DNA from: Cochliopodium minus
Lineage: Eukaryota; Discosea; Himatismenida; Cochliopodiidae
Reading direction: 5' to 3'
NCBI GenBank assembly: GCA_024220525.1
Contig: JAMYWO010000024.1
Span: 1-25,000 of the forward strand
DNA: 25,000 bases
A program made the position numbers and the translations under genes. Below, piece by piece: positions 1 through 8,759 of the stretch. Position 1 is the stretch's first letter. Every line of letters begins with the position of its first letter. The notes beneath the pieces are model-generated. The model was not told where the DNA came from. It was given only the letters and a program-made list of their open reading frames with translations, and did no database searches.

Positions 1-77
1 AAATATAAAATATAAAATATAAAATATAAAATATAAAATATAAAATATAAAATATAAAATATAAAATATAAAATAAA
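1..77. repeat. Tandem heptamer AAAATAT
   Basis: About ten head-to-tail copies of the seven-base unit AAAATAT open the window, lying in the intron just before the first visible sphingomyelinase-like exon. Copies look nearly identical. Tracts like this are prone to collapse in assembly. Confidence 0.9.
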
Positions 78-93
78 TTTATTTTTTATAAAG

Positions 94-418
94 TACTGGT
101 GATTTCGCTGCCCATTCTTTGAATAACTCTGAGACTGTTTTGAGTGCAATACAATTCATCACTAACGCTATCAATAGTACCTTTCCAGGTGTTCCTGTCA
201 TTCCTTCTTTGGGTTATAAAAATTTTTTTGAATAAAATTAGGAAAAAAATATAAATATAAATAAAAAAATATAAATAATAAAATTTTGAATAAATTAAAT
301 TAAATTAAATCAAACATACGATATAAATAATAAAATTGAATAAATAAATTAAATTAAATTAAACATAAATAAAAAGAAATAAATAATGATGAAATGAAGA
401 ATAAAAATAAAAATAAAA

Positions 419-476
<58 letters not shown>

Positions 477-1236
477 ATAATAAATGATAGTAAAATAAAT
501 TTTCTTTTCTAAAAAATTGGTAGGAAACAATGACAATGTTTTTGATTATGAGATTCCAAACGCAGCATGGCTTCAATCAATTCTCAACATTTGGGGAAGT
601 TGGATACCAAGTATAAAAAAAAAAAATGAAATAATTTAAAATTCTTATAAACAATAGTATATAAAAATAAAAAATGATAAAAAATAAAATAAAAAATAAA
701 AAATAAAAAAAATAAAAATAAAAAATTATGATAAAAATAAAAAAATGAAAAAAATAAAAATAAAAAATTATGGATAAAAATAAAAAAATGATAAAAATAA
801 AAAATAAAAAATAAAATAAAAAATAAAAAATTTAAAAAAAAATGAAATAAAAAATAAAAAAATAAATAAAAAATCATGAAATAAAAATAAAAAAATATTT
901 AATAAAAAAATCTTTAGGTTATGCTCAATCCGAATTCTTGCAAGGTGGATATTATCACGTGAACATGGGGAAACTCAAAATTTTGAGTCTCAACACCTTG
1001 TACTACTCTTCTGTGGACAGCTTAAATTCCTCTGTAAAAACCTATCCCTTTATAATTTTTCTGATAAACAAAAGATGATAATTCCAAATTTATCAAATTT
1101 ATTTTATTTATCAAATTTATCAAATTTATCAAATTTTTTTATTTTTTTATTATAAAGGACCCTGGTGGACAATTTGCTTGGATGAAAGGACATTTACAAA
1201 ATGCTTACGATCAACAAATGTCTGTATATATCACTG
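94..1236 (+). CDS. Acid-sphingomyelinase-like phosphodiesterase (internal exons only)
   Basis: Four exons are visible: 94-212, 524-610, 918-1033 and 1158-1236, with matching phases (1, 1, 0). They encode the middle of a calcineurin-type metallophosphatase of the acid sphingomyelinase / SMPDL3 / endopolyphosphatase group. Seen motifs are TGDFAAHS (family TGDxPAH metal site), PSLGNNDN across the first splice (family GN[HN]D motif), then FLQGGYYHV, LKILSLNT and DPGGQFAWM, all in family order. The family hydrolyses phosphodiesters such as sphingomyelin and is usually secreted or lysosomal. The last exon stops at VYITG, exactly where the next metal-binding motif GHIPPG should follow, but no exon with it is found downstream. 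The 5' end lies outside the window. Introns 213-523 and 611-917 hold only A-rich low-complexity DNA. Family assignment is firm; the exact substrate is not. Confidence 0.85.
421..474 (+). repeat. 54-nt poly(A) tract in an intron
   Basis: An uninterrupted run of 54 A lies inside the sphingomyelinase-like intron 213-523, preceded by AAAAAT units. Its length is unlikely to be reliable in an assembly. It is not preceded by element sequence that would mark a retroposon tail. Confidence 0.9.
655..905 (+). repeat. A-rich degenerate repeat filling an intron
   Basis: Interleaved AAAAAT, AAAAAAT and longer ATTATGATAAAAATAAA-like units fill almost all of the intron 611-917. No coding or structural signal is visible. 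Confidence 0.75.
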
Positions 1237-1540
1237 GTAAAAAGATTTTTTAAACATTCTTTTTTTTTTTGTAATTTTCTTTTTCAATTTTAATTTTTTT
1301 CATTTTATTTATTTTTAATTTTTTTTATTAATTTTTTTTTTTAAAAAATTTTTTATTTTATATTTCAATTCTTTTTATTTTCATTATTTTTATTTTTTTA
1401 TTTTTTTATTTTTTATTTTTTATTTTTTATTTTTTATTTTTTATTTTTTATTTTTTTATTTTTATTAAAAATATTTTAATATTTCAATGTTTATTTTGAT
1501 TAATTACAATTTTTAATTAATTTATTTTTTTTTTTCGAAG
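1237..1540 (+). other. T-rich stretch joining two unrelated gene fragments
   Basis: This 304-bp stretch begins with the donor of the last sphingomyelinase-like exon and ends with the acceptor of the kinase exon. It is almost pure T/A, including (ATTTTTT)n around 1395-1460. It holds neither the missing C-terminal metal sites of the phosphodiesterase nor the missing N-lobe of the kinase. The flanking exons are in incompatible phase (1 against 2): splicing them together would read into an immediate stop. I read it as an assembly join between two different introns; a real deletion is the alternative. Confidence 0.65.
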
Positions 1541-2310
1541 AGATTTGAAGAGCCACAATCTTCTTGTGGACGAGAATTTTCACATCAGAATTTGTGATTT
1601 TGGACTCAGCAGAATTTTGGAAAACCAGGAGAAGACCATGACTGCATGTGGTACTCCTTGTTGGACTGTAAAAAAAAATTATTTTTACATTTTATTTTCA
1701 ATACAGTACAAAAAAAATTATTTTTTATTTTTTATTTTTTATTTATTATTTTTCATTTCAATTATTTTTTTTTTTATTTTTTATTTTTTATTTTTTTAAA
1801 AAGGCTCCTGAAGTTTTGAGAAACGAAAGATACTCTGAAAGTGCTGATGTTTATTCTTTTGGAATTGTTTTGTGGGAGTGCATAACCAGAAAAGATCCTT
1901 ATGATGGTAAAACACATTTTATTTTTATTTTTATTTTTATTTTATTTTTAATTTTTAATTTTTTATTTTTATTTTTAATTTTATATTTTTTATTAATTAA
2001 ATTTTTTTTAGGTTTGCCTCCATTTCAAGTTGTTTATGCTGTTGGTAACCAGGGGAAAAGACCAGACATGCCAGATATTAACCCTTACCCAGATGCTTTG
2101 ATGGATTTGATGAAGGTAAATAAAATTTATTTTTTTTTCTTTTTCATTTCTTAATTTATTTTTATCAATTCAAAGCAATGTTGGGAAGAAATTGCGGACA
2201 ATAGACCTACTTTCTTGCAAGTAGTTAACTCCCTCACTCAGATTACTGAGAAGTCTAGCTATTCTTCATCCACCATCATTGATATATCCGAAAACGAAGA
2301 TAAAAACTAA
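1541..2310 (+). CDS. TKL-type protein kinase, C-lobe only
   Basis: Exons 1541-1667, 1804-1906, 2012-2115 and 2176-2310 (TAA) join in phase (0, 1, 0) and give about 170 residues. They begin inside the catalytic loop ([12 protein letters not shown], the family HRDLKxxN), followed by the DFG motif in CDFGLSR, the activation segment TACGTPCWT, the APE motif (APEVLR), and [32 protein letters not shown] and NRPTF of subdomains IX to XI. The motifs match the tyrosine-kinase-like (TKL) group abundant in amoebozoans, which phosphorylates Ser/Thr or Tyr. A short Ser-rich acidic tail ends the protein. Catalytic Asp, Asn and DFG Asp are all present. The ATP-binding N-lobe and everything before it are absent; the first exon needs two bases from an upstream exon that is not in the window. 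It ends 116 bp from the convergent USP gene. Confidence 0.85.
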
Positions 2311-2426
2311 TTTATTTCTTTTTTTTTCCCAAACAATCTTTTATTGGCATCAAATTTGTACAAAAAAAAAAATTAAAATAGTATTTTTTACAAAGGAATT
2401 TTTTTCTAAAATTATAAACATTTTAA

Positions 2427-5400
2427 TTAATCTTGAATGATGACAACGTTTTGATGAACGTAAAAGAGAATGTATGACTCTTTCTCAACGTCAGAAGAAT
2501 TGAATATCCCGCTTGTGTCAGAGACATTTGAATCGTCAAATGTTTGCCACATTTTGGTTTTTTCGTTAAAATTATCGCAAGTGTAGTGGCCAAATCTTTT
2601 TTTGCATCCAAAATATACAAAAAAAAAAAATAAAATCAAAAATAAAATAATTTTTTGTTACTTCATCGTTGATCCTGCGTGTTTGATGATGGAATACAGT
2701 TGATACTTGGTGTTGGGCTTGATGAGTTGCGGGATTTCGTTGAGAGAGACAAACTCATTGAATTCTCTGTCTTCTATCTCGCAGTTTTCGAAGAGGAGAG
2801 CCTCTGTCCTCTTTTTGTCTTCCTCTTCTTTAGTTTTGAGACTCTCTTTGATTGCTCTTTCCATGACATCCACGCTGCTTGGAGGAAAACTGTCCTCTTT
2901 GAAAAATAAACAAAAAATTATTTTAAAGTAAATAAAAATTATTTTATGATTAAAATAAAAAATAATAAACTAAAAATTTAGACAAAAAAATAAAAGATTA
3001 AATAAATTGAAAAATAAATGAAGAATTTTTTTTTACTTTTGGCAGAATATTGTTGGCTGTCCAAAAGTTTTTCAGGTACAAAAACTTTCTTGTTGAGATT
3101 CAAACCAGAAGAAGAGGCAAGGTCCAAAATAGGGGCGAGTTTGACAGGCGTAGAATTTTTGCTCCATTCTTGGTTGTTGTCAGAAACGAACCTTTTGAGG
3201 TGCACGATCAACACTTTGGGTAACGTCCTAATTCTTTTCTTCACTGTTGCTTTGGTGTGTCCACATACACAATTTCTGTCGATTGTGTCTTCCTGATTGT
3301 TTGGAAAAAATACGAACAAAATTTATTAATATAATTATAATTTTTTAAGAAAATAAGTTAAATCCTTTTAAAATCAAACAAACTTTTAAAAATAAAAAAA
3401 TAAAAAAATAAAAATTAAAAAAAATAAAAATAAAAATGAAAAATGAATAATCAAAAATAAAAAATAAATAATAAAAAATAAAAAATAAATTTTTACATTA
3501 AAAAAATTGTTGAAGAGAGCCTGAACAGTTTCTTTCTTATTGGAATCATCCGGAATTTGAATGGAATAATCCAAGTAATACTCCATCTTCTTGGACTTGG
3601 CATGACAACCCAAACAAGCGAAGCTGGTGACGAGCTCCGAGGCGAAAGACCTGTTGGAGGGATCTTCGAGGAGCAAAAGGTTTTTGTTGAGGTTGAACTC
3701 GGGGCTAGGGCAGATCTCCTCAAAATCTTTGGAAACTTTGAGGTTCAAAGAAGATTTTTTAGGAGGAGTTTTTTCGTTTATGTGATTATTTTTTTTCATA
3801 TCATTATCATTTTCAATTTTTTTTGTATTATCATTATCAATATCGATTTTTCGATTATCATGATTTTTCATATTATCATTTTCATTAACATTGTTATCAC
3901 TATCATTATCGATATCATTCTTATCGACAGATCTTTTCTTGAGAAGCTCAGACAACTCGACGAGTTCGCCCGAAGAGGTGTTGAAATCAACCAAATCACT
4001 GATAGTTCTATTAAGATCAACGAGATCGCTGGTCGATCTTTTGAGATCAACGAGATCGCCCGAATTATTAGCAGTTAGATCAACGAGATCACCCGAATTT
4101 TTGTCTAGATCGACTAAATCACTTGTTGTCCTTTTAAGATCATCTCTCTTTTCATCTTCTCCTTTGGAAGTTTTGGATCTTTTGTAGTCTTGCTCGATCA
4201 AGTCCAGTAATGCTCCGAGGAACTCGTGGGCGTCTTCTTGGCTGCTGGTGGAGAAAATCTTGTTCTTCTTTGCCACTGTGGACTTTACTATGCTTGGGTC
4301 GGATGATCCAGAGGTCTTGTCTCTGTTGTCGTAAACTTGGTGAAGTGCAGTCAAAATTCTTGGTCATAGTTTTAAAAAAAAAATAATAAATTAAATTTTT
4401 TTTTTGAAATATATTTTATATTCTATTTCATGATATTTAATAATTTTTTATAAGAAATGCAAAAAAAAAAAAAATTAGAAAAAAAAATACCCATTTTTAT
4501 CGAAACTTCTTTGGAAAAAAGAAATTTCAAGATGATTGACAAAAATGTGAATGTTGAAGAGAGCCTGTAAGGTGGCGTTGACATAGCAAGTGTTTCCCAT
4601 GTTCTTAAATCCATACTTGTCATTTCTCTCCATCATATTCTGGAACAATGGGTTGAAAGAAGAATAGCTGCTGTAGGAAGATGCAGTTGAAAAATCACTA
4701 GTAAAACTCGTTTTTTTTTCTAAAAGAAATCTTTTTAGAATTTTATTTTTTAAAATCTGACATATTTATAATCTTGTGGCTTTCTTCATGACAAATTATT
4801 TTTTAAAAAAAAATTATTCTACTGACTTAATTTTATTTTATAACTAAAAAGAAATATTTTTATTTCTTTAATAAAAATTTACATTTATAAAAATATGTAA
4901 AAATAAAAAAATAAAAAAAAAAATAATTGAATACTTTTGAAGGTATTGATTCTTCCATTCTTGACAATTCCATTACTTTTAGATGTTGTTTTGTTTGGAG
5001 AAATCAAGAACCTGGCAAGAGTGTTGTTAGGAGAAGCAGAGCGAATAGAACTTTTGGGTTTGGAACTCTTAGAATCATTAGTACTAGACTTCACTTCGTC
5101 GGAAGAAGTCGATATCTCCTCTATATCTCCCAACCCCAATTTCCTTTTGGATGTTGTGTTTTTTTTCGTTTCTTCACTTTTGATTGTACTCTTTGGTTGA
5201 TTTTGCTTGATGATTTCTTTTTTTGGTTGATTATCTTTTTTGGTTGGTTGATTATCTTTCTTATCATCTATTGTATCTTTCTTTATTTCTTTTTTTATTT
5301 CTTTATTATCTTTGGTTATGATTGTATTCTTTTTAGGTGTATTATTATTTTTGGGTGATATTTTCTTCTCTAATGATTTTGTTTTCTCTGAATAGACTCT

Positions 5401-5887
5401 TGTTGCTTTCATATTATTATTTTTGGTCGTTCCATTCGAAATGATTTTTTTGTTGGTTGGTTTATTCTTATCATTTTCAATCAACTTCCTCTTATTATTA
5501 TTATTTATACTGACATTATTATTTGGAGTTTTGGATGAAGTATATAAGCGATGATATTTCATTATCGAGTTGTTGATGAAATTGTATAGAATCATCTTAT
5601 CTCCCATTAACACATTCTTGAAAATGATGGATTTATTCCCTTTGAAATTCAAGATAGCTTTATTTTTCTCTATATTTAGATATTCATCGAATGGATAGCA
5701 TTCCCTGTCATCCAAATATATGCATAATTTGCCATCTCCATTTTCTATTTATGGAAAATTAATTAATAAGTAAGAATCATTCAAATTTACCCTTTAATTC
5801 TATCAATGATATTTCAGGTATACTTTGTATCAATTTATCATTGACGAGAATTTCTGCATTTCTCCTCTGTAAAAAATTAGCTTTCAT
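2427..5887 (-). CDS. Ubiquitin carboxyl-terminal hydrolase, USP37-like
   Basis: Complement of exons 5887-5791, 5744-4935, 4719-4491, 4358-3497, 3292-3037, 2896-2662 and 2595-2427; all phases agree, giving 885 residues. It cleaves ubiquitin from proteins. The Cys box GNTCYVNATLQAL carries the nucleophile (C347), SQEDAHEFL follows (419-426), then a zinc-ribbon-like C-x2-C (627/630) and C-x-C (674/676), LPKVLIVHLKRF, and the His box HAGSTMKFGHYTC (H833). A UIM-like helix (about 761-778, core ERAIKESL) between the Cys and His boxes is the trait of USP37/26/29. The N-terminal about 100 residues may be the PH-like domain of that family, but similarity is weak. Residues 110-300 are Lys/Asn/Ser-rich. 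A 190-residue insert after the QEDAHEFL box holds six tandem repeats (456-518) and an Asn/Asp-rich run. The start is the first ATG before exon 1 (5887); an upstream exon is possible because a good acceptor also lies there. Confidence 0.88.
3941..4129 (-). repeat. Six tandem DLVDL repeats coded inside the USP gene
   Basis: In the deubiquitinase insert, six degenerate repeats of 10-11 codons follow one another: SDLVDLDKN, SGDLVDLTANN, SGDLVDLKRS, TSDLVDLNRT, ISDLVDFNTS and SGELVELSEL. At DNA level the recurring theme is AGATCAACGAGATC. Each unit has a hydrophobic L-V-x-L/F core beside Ser and Asp/Glu, which resembles a SUMO-interacting motif; the first unit also fits a clathrin-box pattern (LVDLD). 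Function is inferred only. Confidence 0.85.
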
Positions 5888-5943
5888 TTTTTTATTTTAT
5901 AAAAAATTAACGATTATTCCAAATAAAATTATTTAATATTATT

Positions 5944-5966
5944 TTTCTGAGAATATTTCAAAAAAT
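5944..5966. repeat. Direct repeat copy 1 (23 bp)
   Basis: The 282-bp spacer 5888-6169, between the start of the USP gene and the end of the SDR gene, carries a 23-bp direct repeat (core TCTGAGAATATTTCAAAAAA). The other copy starts at 6045, 101 bp away. Nothing else was recognised in the spacer. Confidence 0.8.
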
Positions 5967-6044
5967 GTTTTTTCCATTCAGAAAATAATTGAAAACTTGA
6001 AATAAAAAACTTTTATGAACAGATCTCGAAAATAGCTTAAAAAA

Positions 6045-6067
6045 TTTCTGAGAATATTTCAAAAAAT
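6045..6067. repeat. Direct repeat copy 2 (23 bp)
   Basis: Second copy of the 23-bp repeat starting at 5944. The pair sits upstream of the USP start and downstream of the SDR stop, so it could be promoter, 3' UTR or neutral sequence. Confidence 0.8.
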
Positions 6068-6169
6068 ATGATGTGGATCACTTTATAAGATAATGCTAGA
6101 AAAAAAATAACTTTGATGGTAAATTTTTGTCAACTTTAATGATTTTAAACTTTTTTTTCAAAAAAGAAT

Positions 6170-7397
6170 TTATAACTCGTCTTTGAGAAAAGGAATTGGG
6201 GATTCGGTCTCAATGCTATTTTCCCAAATTACTTTGCGAATGAAAAGAGGGAGGTTGTTGATGACATTTGCACAAGAAATGAGGTAATGAGGATAAAAAT
6301 TTGAAGCAATTACATTTGCACCAAAATTATCCAAATCTAATTCCGCGATCTGATCGGGGGTAGCAACAGAGAATTTAAGTTTTGGGTTTAGAACACCTGG
6401 AGTAGAAATTACACCAGGTAAAGACAACATGATTTGAGCTTTGTCTATTCCTTGTATTGCCAACTCTATTTCCATGTTTTTGTGCCATGTGACGAGAGAT
6501 GCTTTGGCGGAAGAATATGTAGATCCAAAAGGACATAACATAATTCCAGATAAACTTCCGACTAGATGAATAAATAAGATTGACAAATTCAAGTAATTTT
6601 GAGATTTCTTCAAATTAATTCAATAAAATCTTATTTTTACCAGTTATAATTCTTCCGTGATTATTTTTAATGATTGATTTCATGATTGCATTATTTATCA
6701 ACAATGGCACATATCCATTTAATAAATAATCGTTTGATACATCATCTGTTTTTAATTTATGGAATGCGATCAAATGTTTCAATAAGATCCCTCCTGATGA
6801 ATTGATAACAACAGTTACCTTTGAATTTAATAGTCTGCCTGTTTCCAATTCTTTCTAATGAGGAATTTATTCTTTTATAAAATTTATTTTTTACATTATC
6901 TTCTTACTATAAACTGTTTGAATTCATTTGAATGGATTTTAAGCAGATCTATAGGATACTGATATATATTTCAATCAGCAAACATAATTAAATATAGTAA
7001 TAAAAGGTGTTTTCACAATTTTTATATCTATGTTTGGATACACATTGTTTATTCTTGCTTTCACAGATTCCAAATCATTTTTATTTCTTGCTGCCAATAT
7101 CCTTTTCAAAAATGAATAATATTTGCTAGATTTCATTTTACTTACAAATTCACACCTCTCTTTGCCAAGGAATGAGCATAAGATTCACCTAATGATATAA
7201 ATTTATTAAAAAATGATAAAAATTTAAGTTATCCTCATAAATCTACCCAATCCTCTTGATCCGCCTGTCAATAAAGCATATTCATTCCTATATTCCTCCC
7301 AACTGGTCTTCTCTCTCAATGTCTGCACATAGATATAATGGATAGGATCTCTCAATAGGTAGATCAAAACAAAAATAAATATAAAGGATTTTATCAT
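6170..7397 (-). CDS. Short-chain dehydrogenase/reductase, HSD17B12-like, with KDEL
   Basis: Complement of exons 7397-7247, 7188-7146, 7101-7017, 6958-6908, 6854-6641 and 6561-6170; phases agree and give 311 residues, the length of human HSD17B12. Residues 1-15 form a hydrophobic signal-anchor. The Rossmann cofactor motif is TGGSRGLG (44-51), next comes ESYAHSLAKRGVNLILAARN, the catalytic Ser lies in VGSLSG (184 or 186), and the Y-x3-K pair is YSSAK (Y197, K201). INNLPLFIRKVIW near the C-terminus resembles the HSD17B12/3-ketoacyl-CoA reductase family, which reduces 3-oxoacyl-CoA or keto-steroids with NADPH in the ER. The usual NNAG motif is replaced by INSSGG (127-132). The protein ends in FLKDEL, a lumenal ER-retrieval signal, so the catalytic domain probably faces the ER lumen as in HSD11B1. 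Substrate cannot be told from sequence. Confidence 0.88.
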
Positions 7398-7668
7398 TTT
7401 TTTTTTATTGAATTAGATCAAATTTAGTAAAAAAAAAAAGCTTTTCAACTTCAATTTTATTAATGTGATTGGTTCTTTCCATTATTTTTCTTTCCATTTT
7501 GGTCAAATCAAAATCAAGCAAAAAAATATTTTCTTGAAAAATTATCCAAAACCCATTAAATATCGATACAACAAGAGATAAATCATCTGAAGAACATATA
7601 TGCGATTAAAAATCTTCAAACATCAATACAGAAGGAAGAATAAATTATGGATCAATGGAGTGATTCAG
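7398..7668. promoter_or_regulatory. Divergent spacer between SDR and ankyrin genes
   Basis: About 270 bp separates the SDR start (minus) from the first confident ankyrin-gene exon (plus), so it must contain both 5' ends. Short open stretches start at ATG 7600 and 7647, but neither is in frame with the downstream exon and no donor is convincing. No specific promoter motif was recognised. Confidence 0.4.
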
Positions 7669-8682
7669 TGACATCTTCCGAATTTTCACACTTGTATTAT
7701 GCCCAAAAGGCCAAGCCTATCATCCTCAATCAGAAATATTATCATACAATAAATCATCTGATGTACTTTCATCCTGGGATTGGAGATGGATTGATTTAAT
7801 CAAACTGTTTAATAAAAGTAAATAACTTTCTATAAAAACTGTCATTACGAANTATTTTTTATTTTTTATTTTTTATTTTTTATTTTTTATTTTTTATTTT
7901 TTATTTTTTATTTTTTATTTTTCATTTTAATTTTTTATTTCAAATTTTTTATTTCAAATTACAAATTTTTATCTTTTATTTTTATTTTTATTTTTATTTT
8001 TAAATTTTTTAGTATTTATTTAATAATTTGTTTAATTTTTAAAAAGGAGAATCATGTTTGTTTCAAGCTTGCAAAAATGCTAACCTTCATGCTGTATTTT
8101 TCCAAAATAAAAAAAATTAAAAAATTTGATATCAAAAATTTATTAAAGATAAACGTTTTGCTGGATCACAATGCCGACCCCAAAAAGTCTTGTTCTTATA
8201 ATTCCAACGATCCACTTTTCGTAGCCATGCAAAGTTGTAAAGTGAATAACTTTATACCTTTCTTCGAAAGGGATTTGGTTACCAAATCTGGTAAAAAAAA
8301 CAATAAAAATAAAAATAAAAAAAATAAAAAATAAAAAATAAAAAAATTCTTATAATTTTCCCAAAGATTTTTCAGTGACAGAAACTTACTCCAAAAATCC
8401 AAAATATAAATCCTTCGTGAACGAATGCTTCAACCAAAAAGACAAGGAATATTGGAAAGTAAAATTATATTTATTTTTTAAAATGAAAAATATTAAAATA
8501 TATTATTATAAATTATAAAATAATAAAATTTTGTAACCTCTATTTTGAAGCCTCAAAGACAACAACTCTTCTCGAATTCTTTTCAACAAATGATTAAAAC
8601 AATGCTCCTTTATTTCCTCAGAAAAGACATGAAAGTTCCTAAGCCCATTCTCTCCATGATATTCAATTTATCCCTCATTTGA
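7669..8682 (+). CDS. Ankyrin-repeat protein (5' end unresolved)
   Basis: Exons 7669-7817, 8047-8093, 8149-8290, 8367-8458 and 8551-8682 (TGA) join in phase (1, 0, 1, 0) to give about 187 residues. One ankyrin-type unit is clear once the 55-bp intron 8094-8148 is removed: LFQACKNANLHAINVLLDHNADP, read across the splice, then the start of a second (NDPLFVAMQSCKVNNFIPFF). Ankyrin repeats are protein-binding modules; the partner is unknown. Upstream lies a Trp-rich segment (SSWDWRWIDLIKLFNK) and downstream a basic tail ending KPILSMIFNLSLI. In-frame sequence before 7669 meets a stop, so exon 1 must be spliced in with two bases; no donor/ATG pair was found. The gene converges with its minus-strand neighbour, with only 77 bp between the stops. 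Intron 7818-8046 contains an N and a long heptamer repeat. Confidence 0.7.
7853..7923 (+). repeat. (ATTTTTT)n heptamer array beside an undetermined base
   Basis: Nine to ten perfect copies of ATTTTTT fill part of the ankyrin-gene intron 7818-8046. The base just before the array (7852) is N, so the assembler had trouble here. Similar but less regular T-rich sequence continues to about 8040. Confidence 0.9.
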
Positions 8683-8759
8683 ATGTTCACTAATGATACT
8701 CTCAAGAATAAATTTTTTGGAAAATTAATAAAATTTGGAATTCCAAAATAAAATTTTGT

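Noticed and set aside
421-474. Poly(A) tail of a retroposed element
   Set aside because: No LINE, SINE or processed-gene sequence precedes it and no target-site duplication was seen; it continues the local AAAAAT repeat.
349-877. Phe-rich open frames on the minus strand
   Set aside because: They are translations of A-rich intron repeats on the opposite strand and overlap real sphingomyelinase-like exons.
3557-4078. 173-codon open frame on the plus strand
   Set aside because: Antisense shadow of USP exon 4; its Ile-rich composition mirrors the Asn/Asp codons of the real protein.
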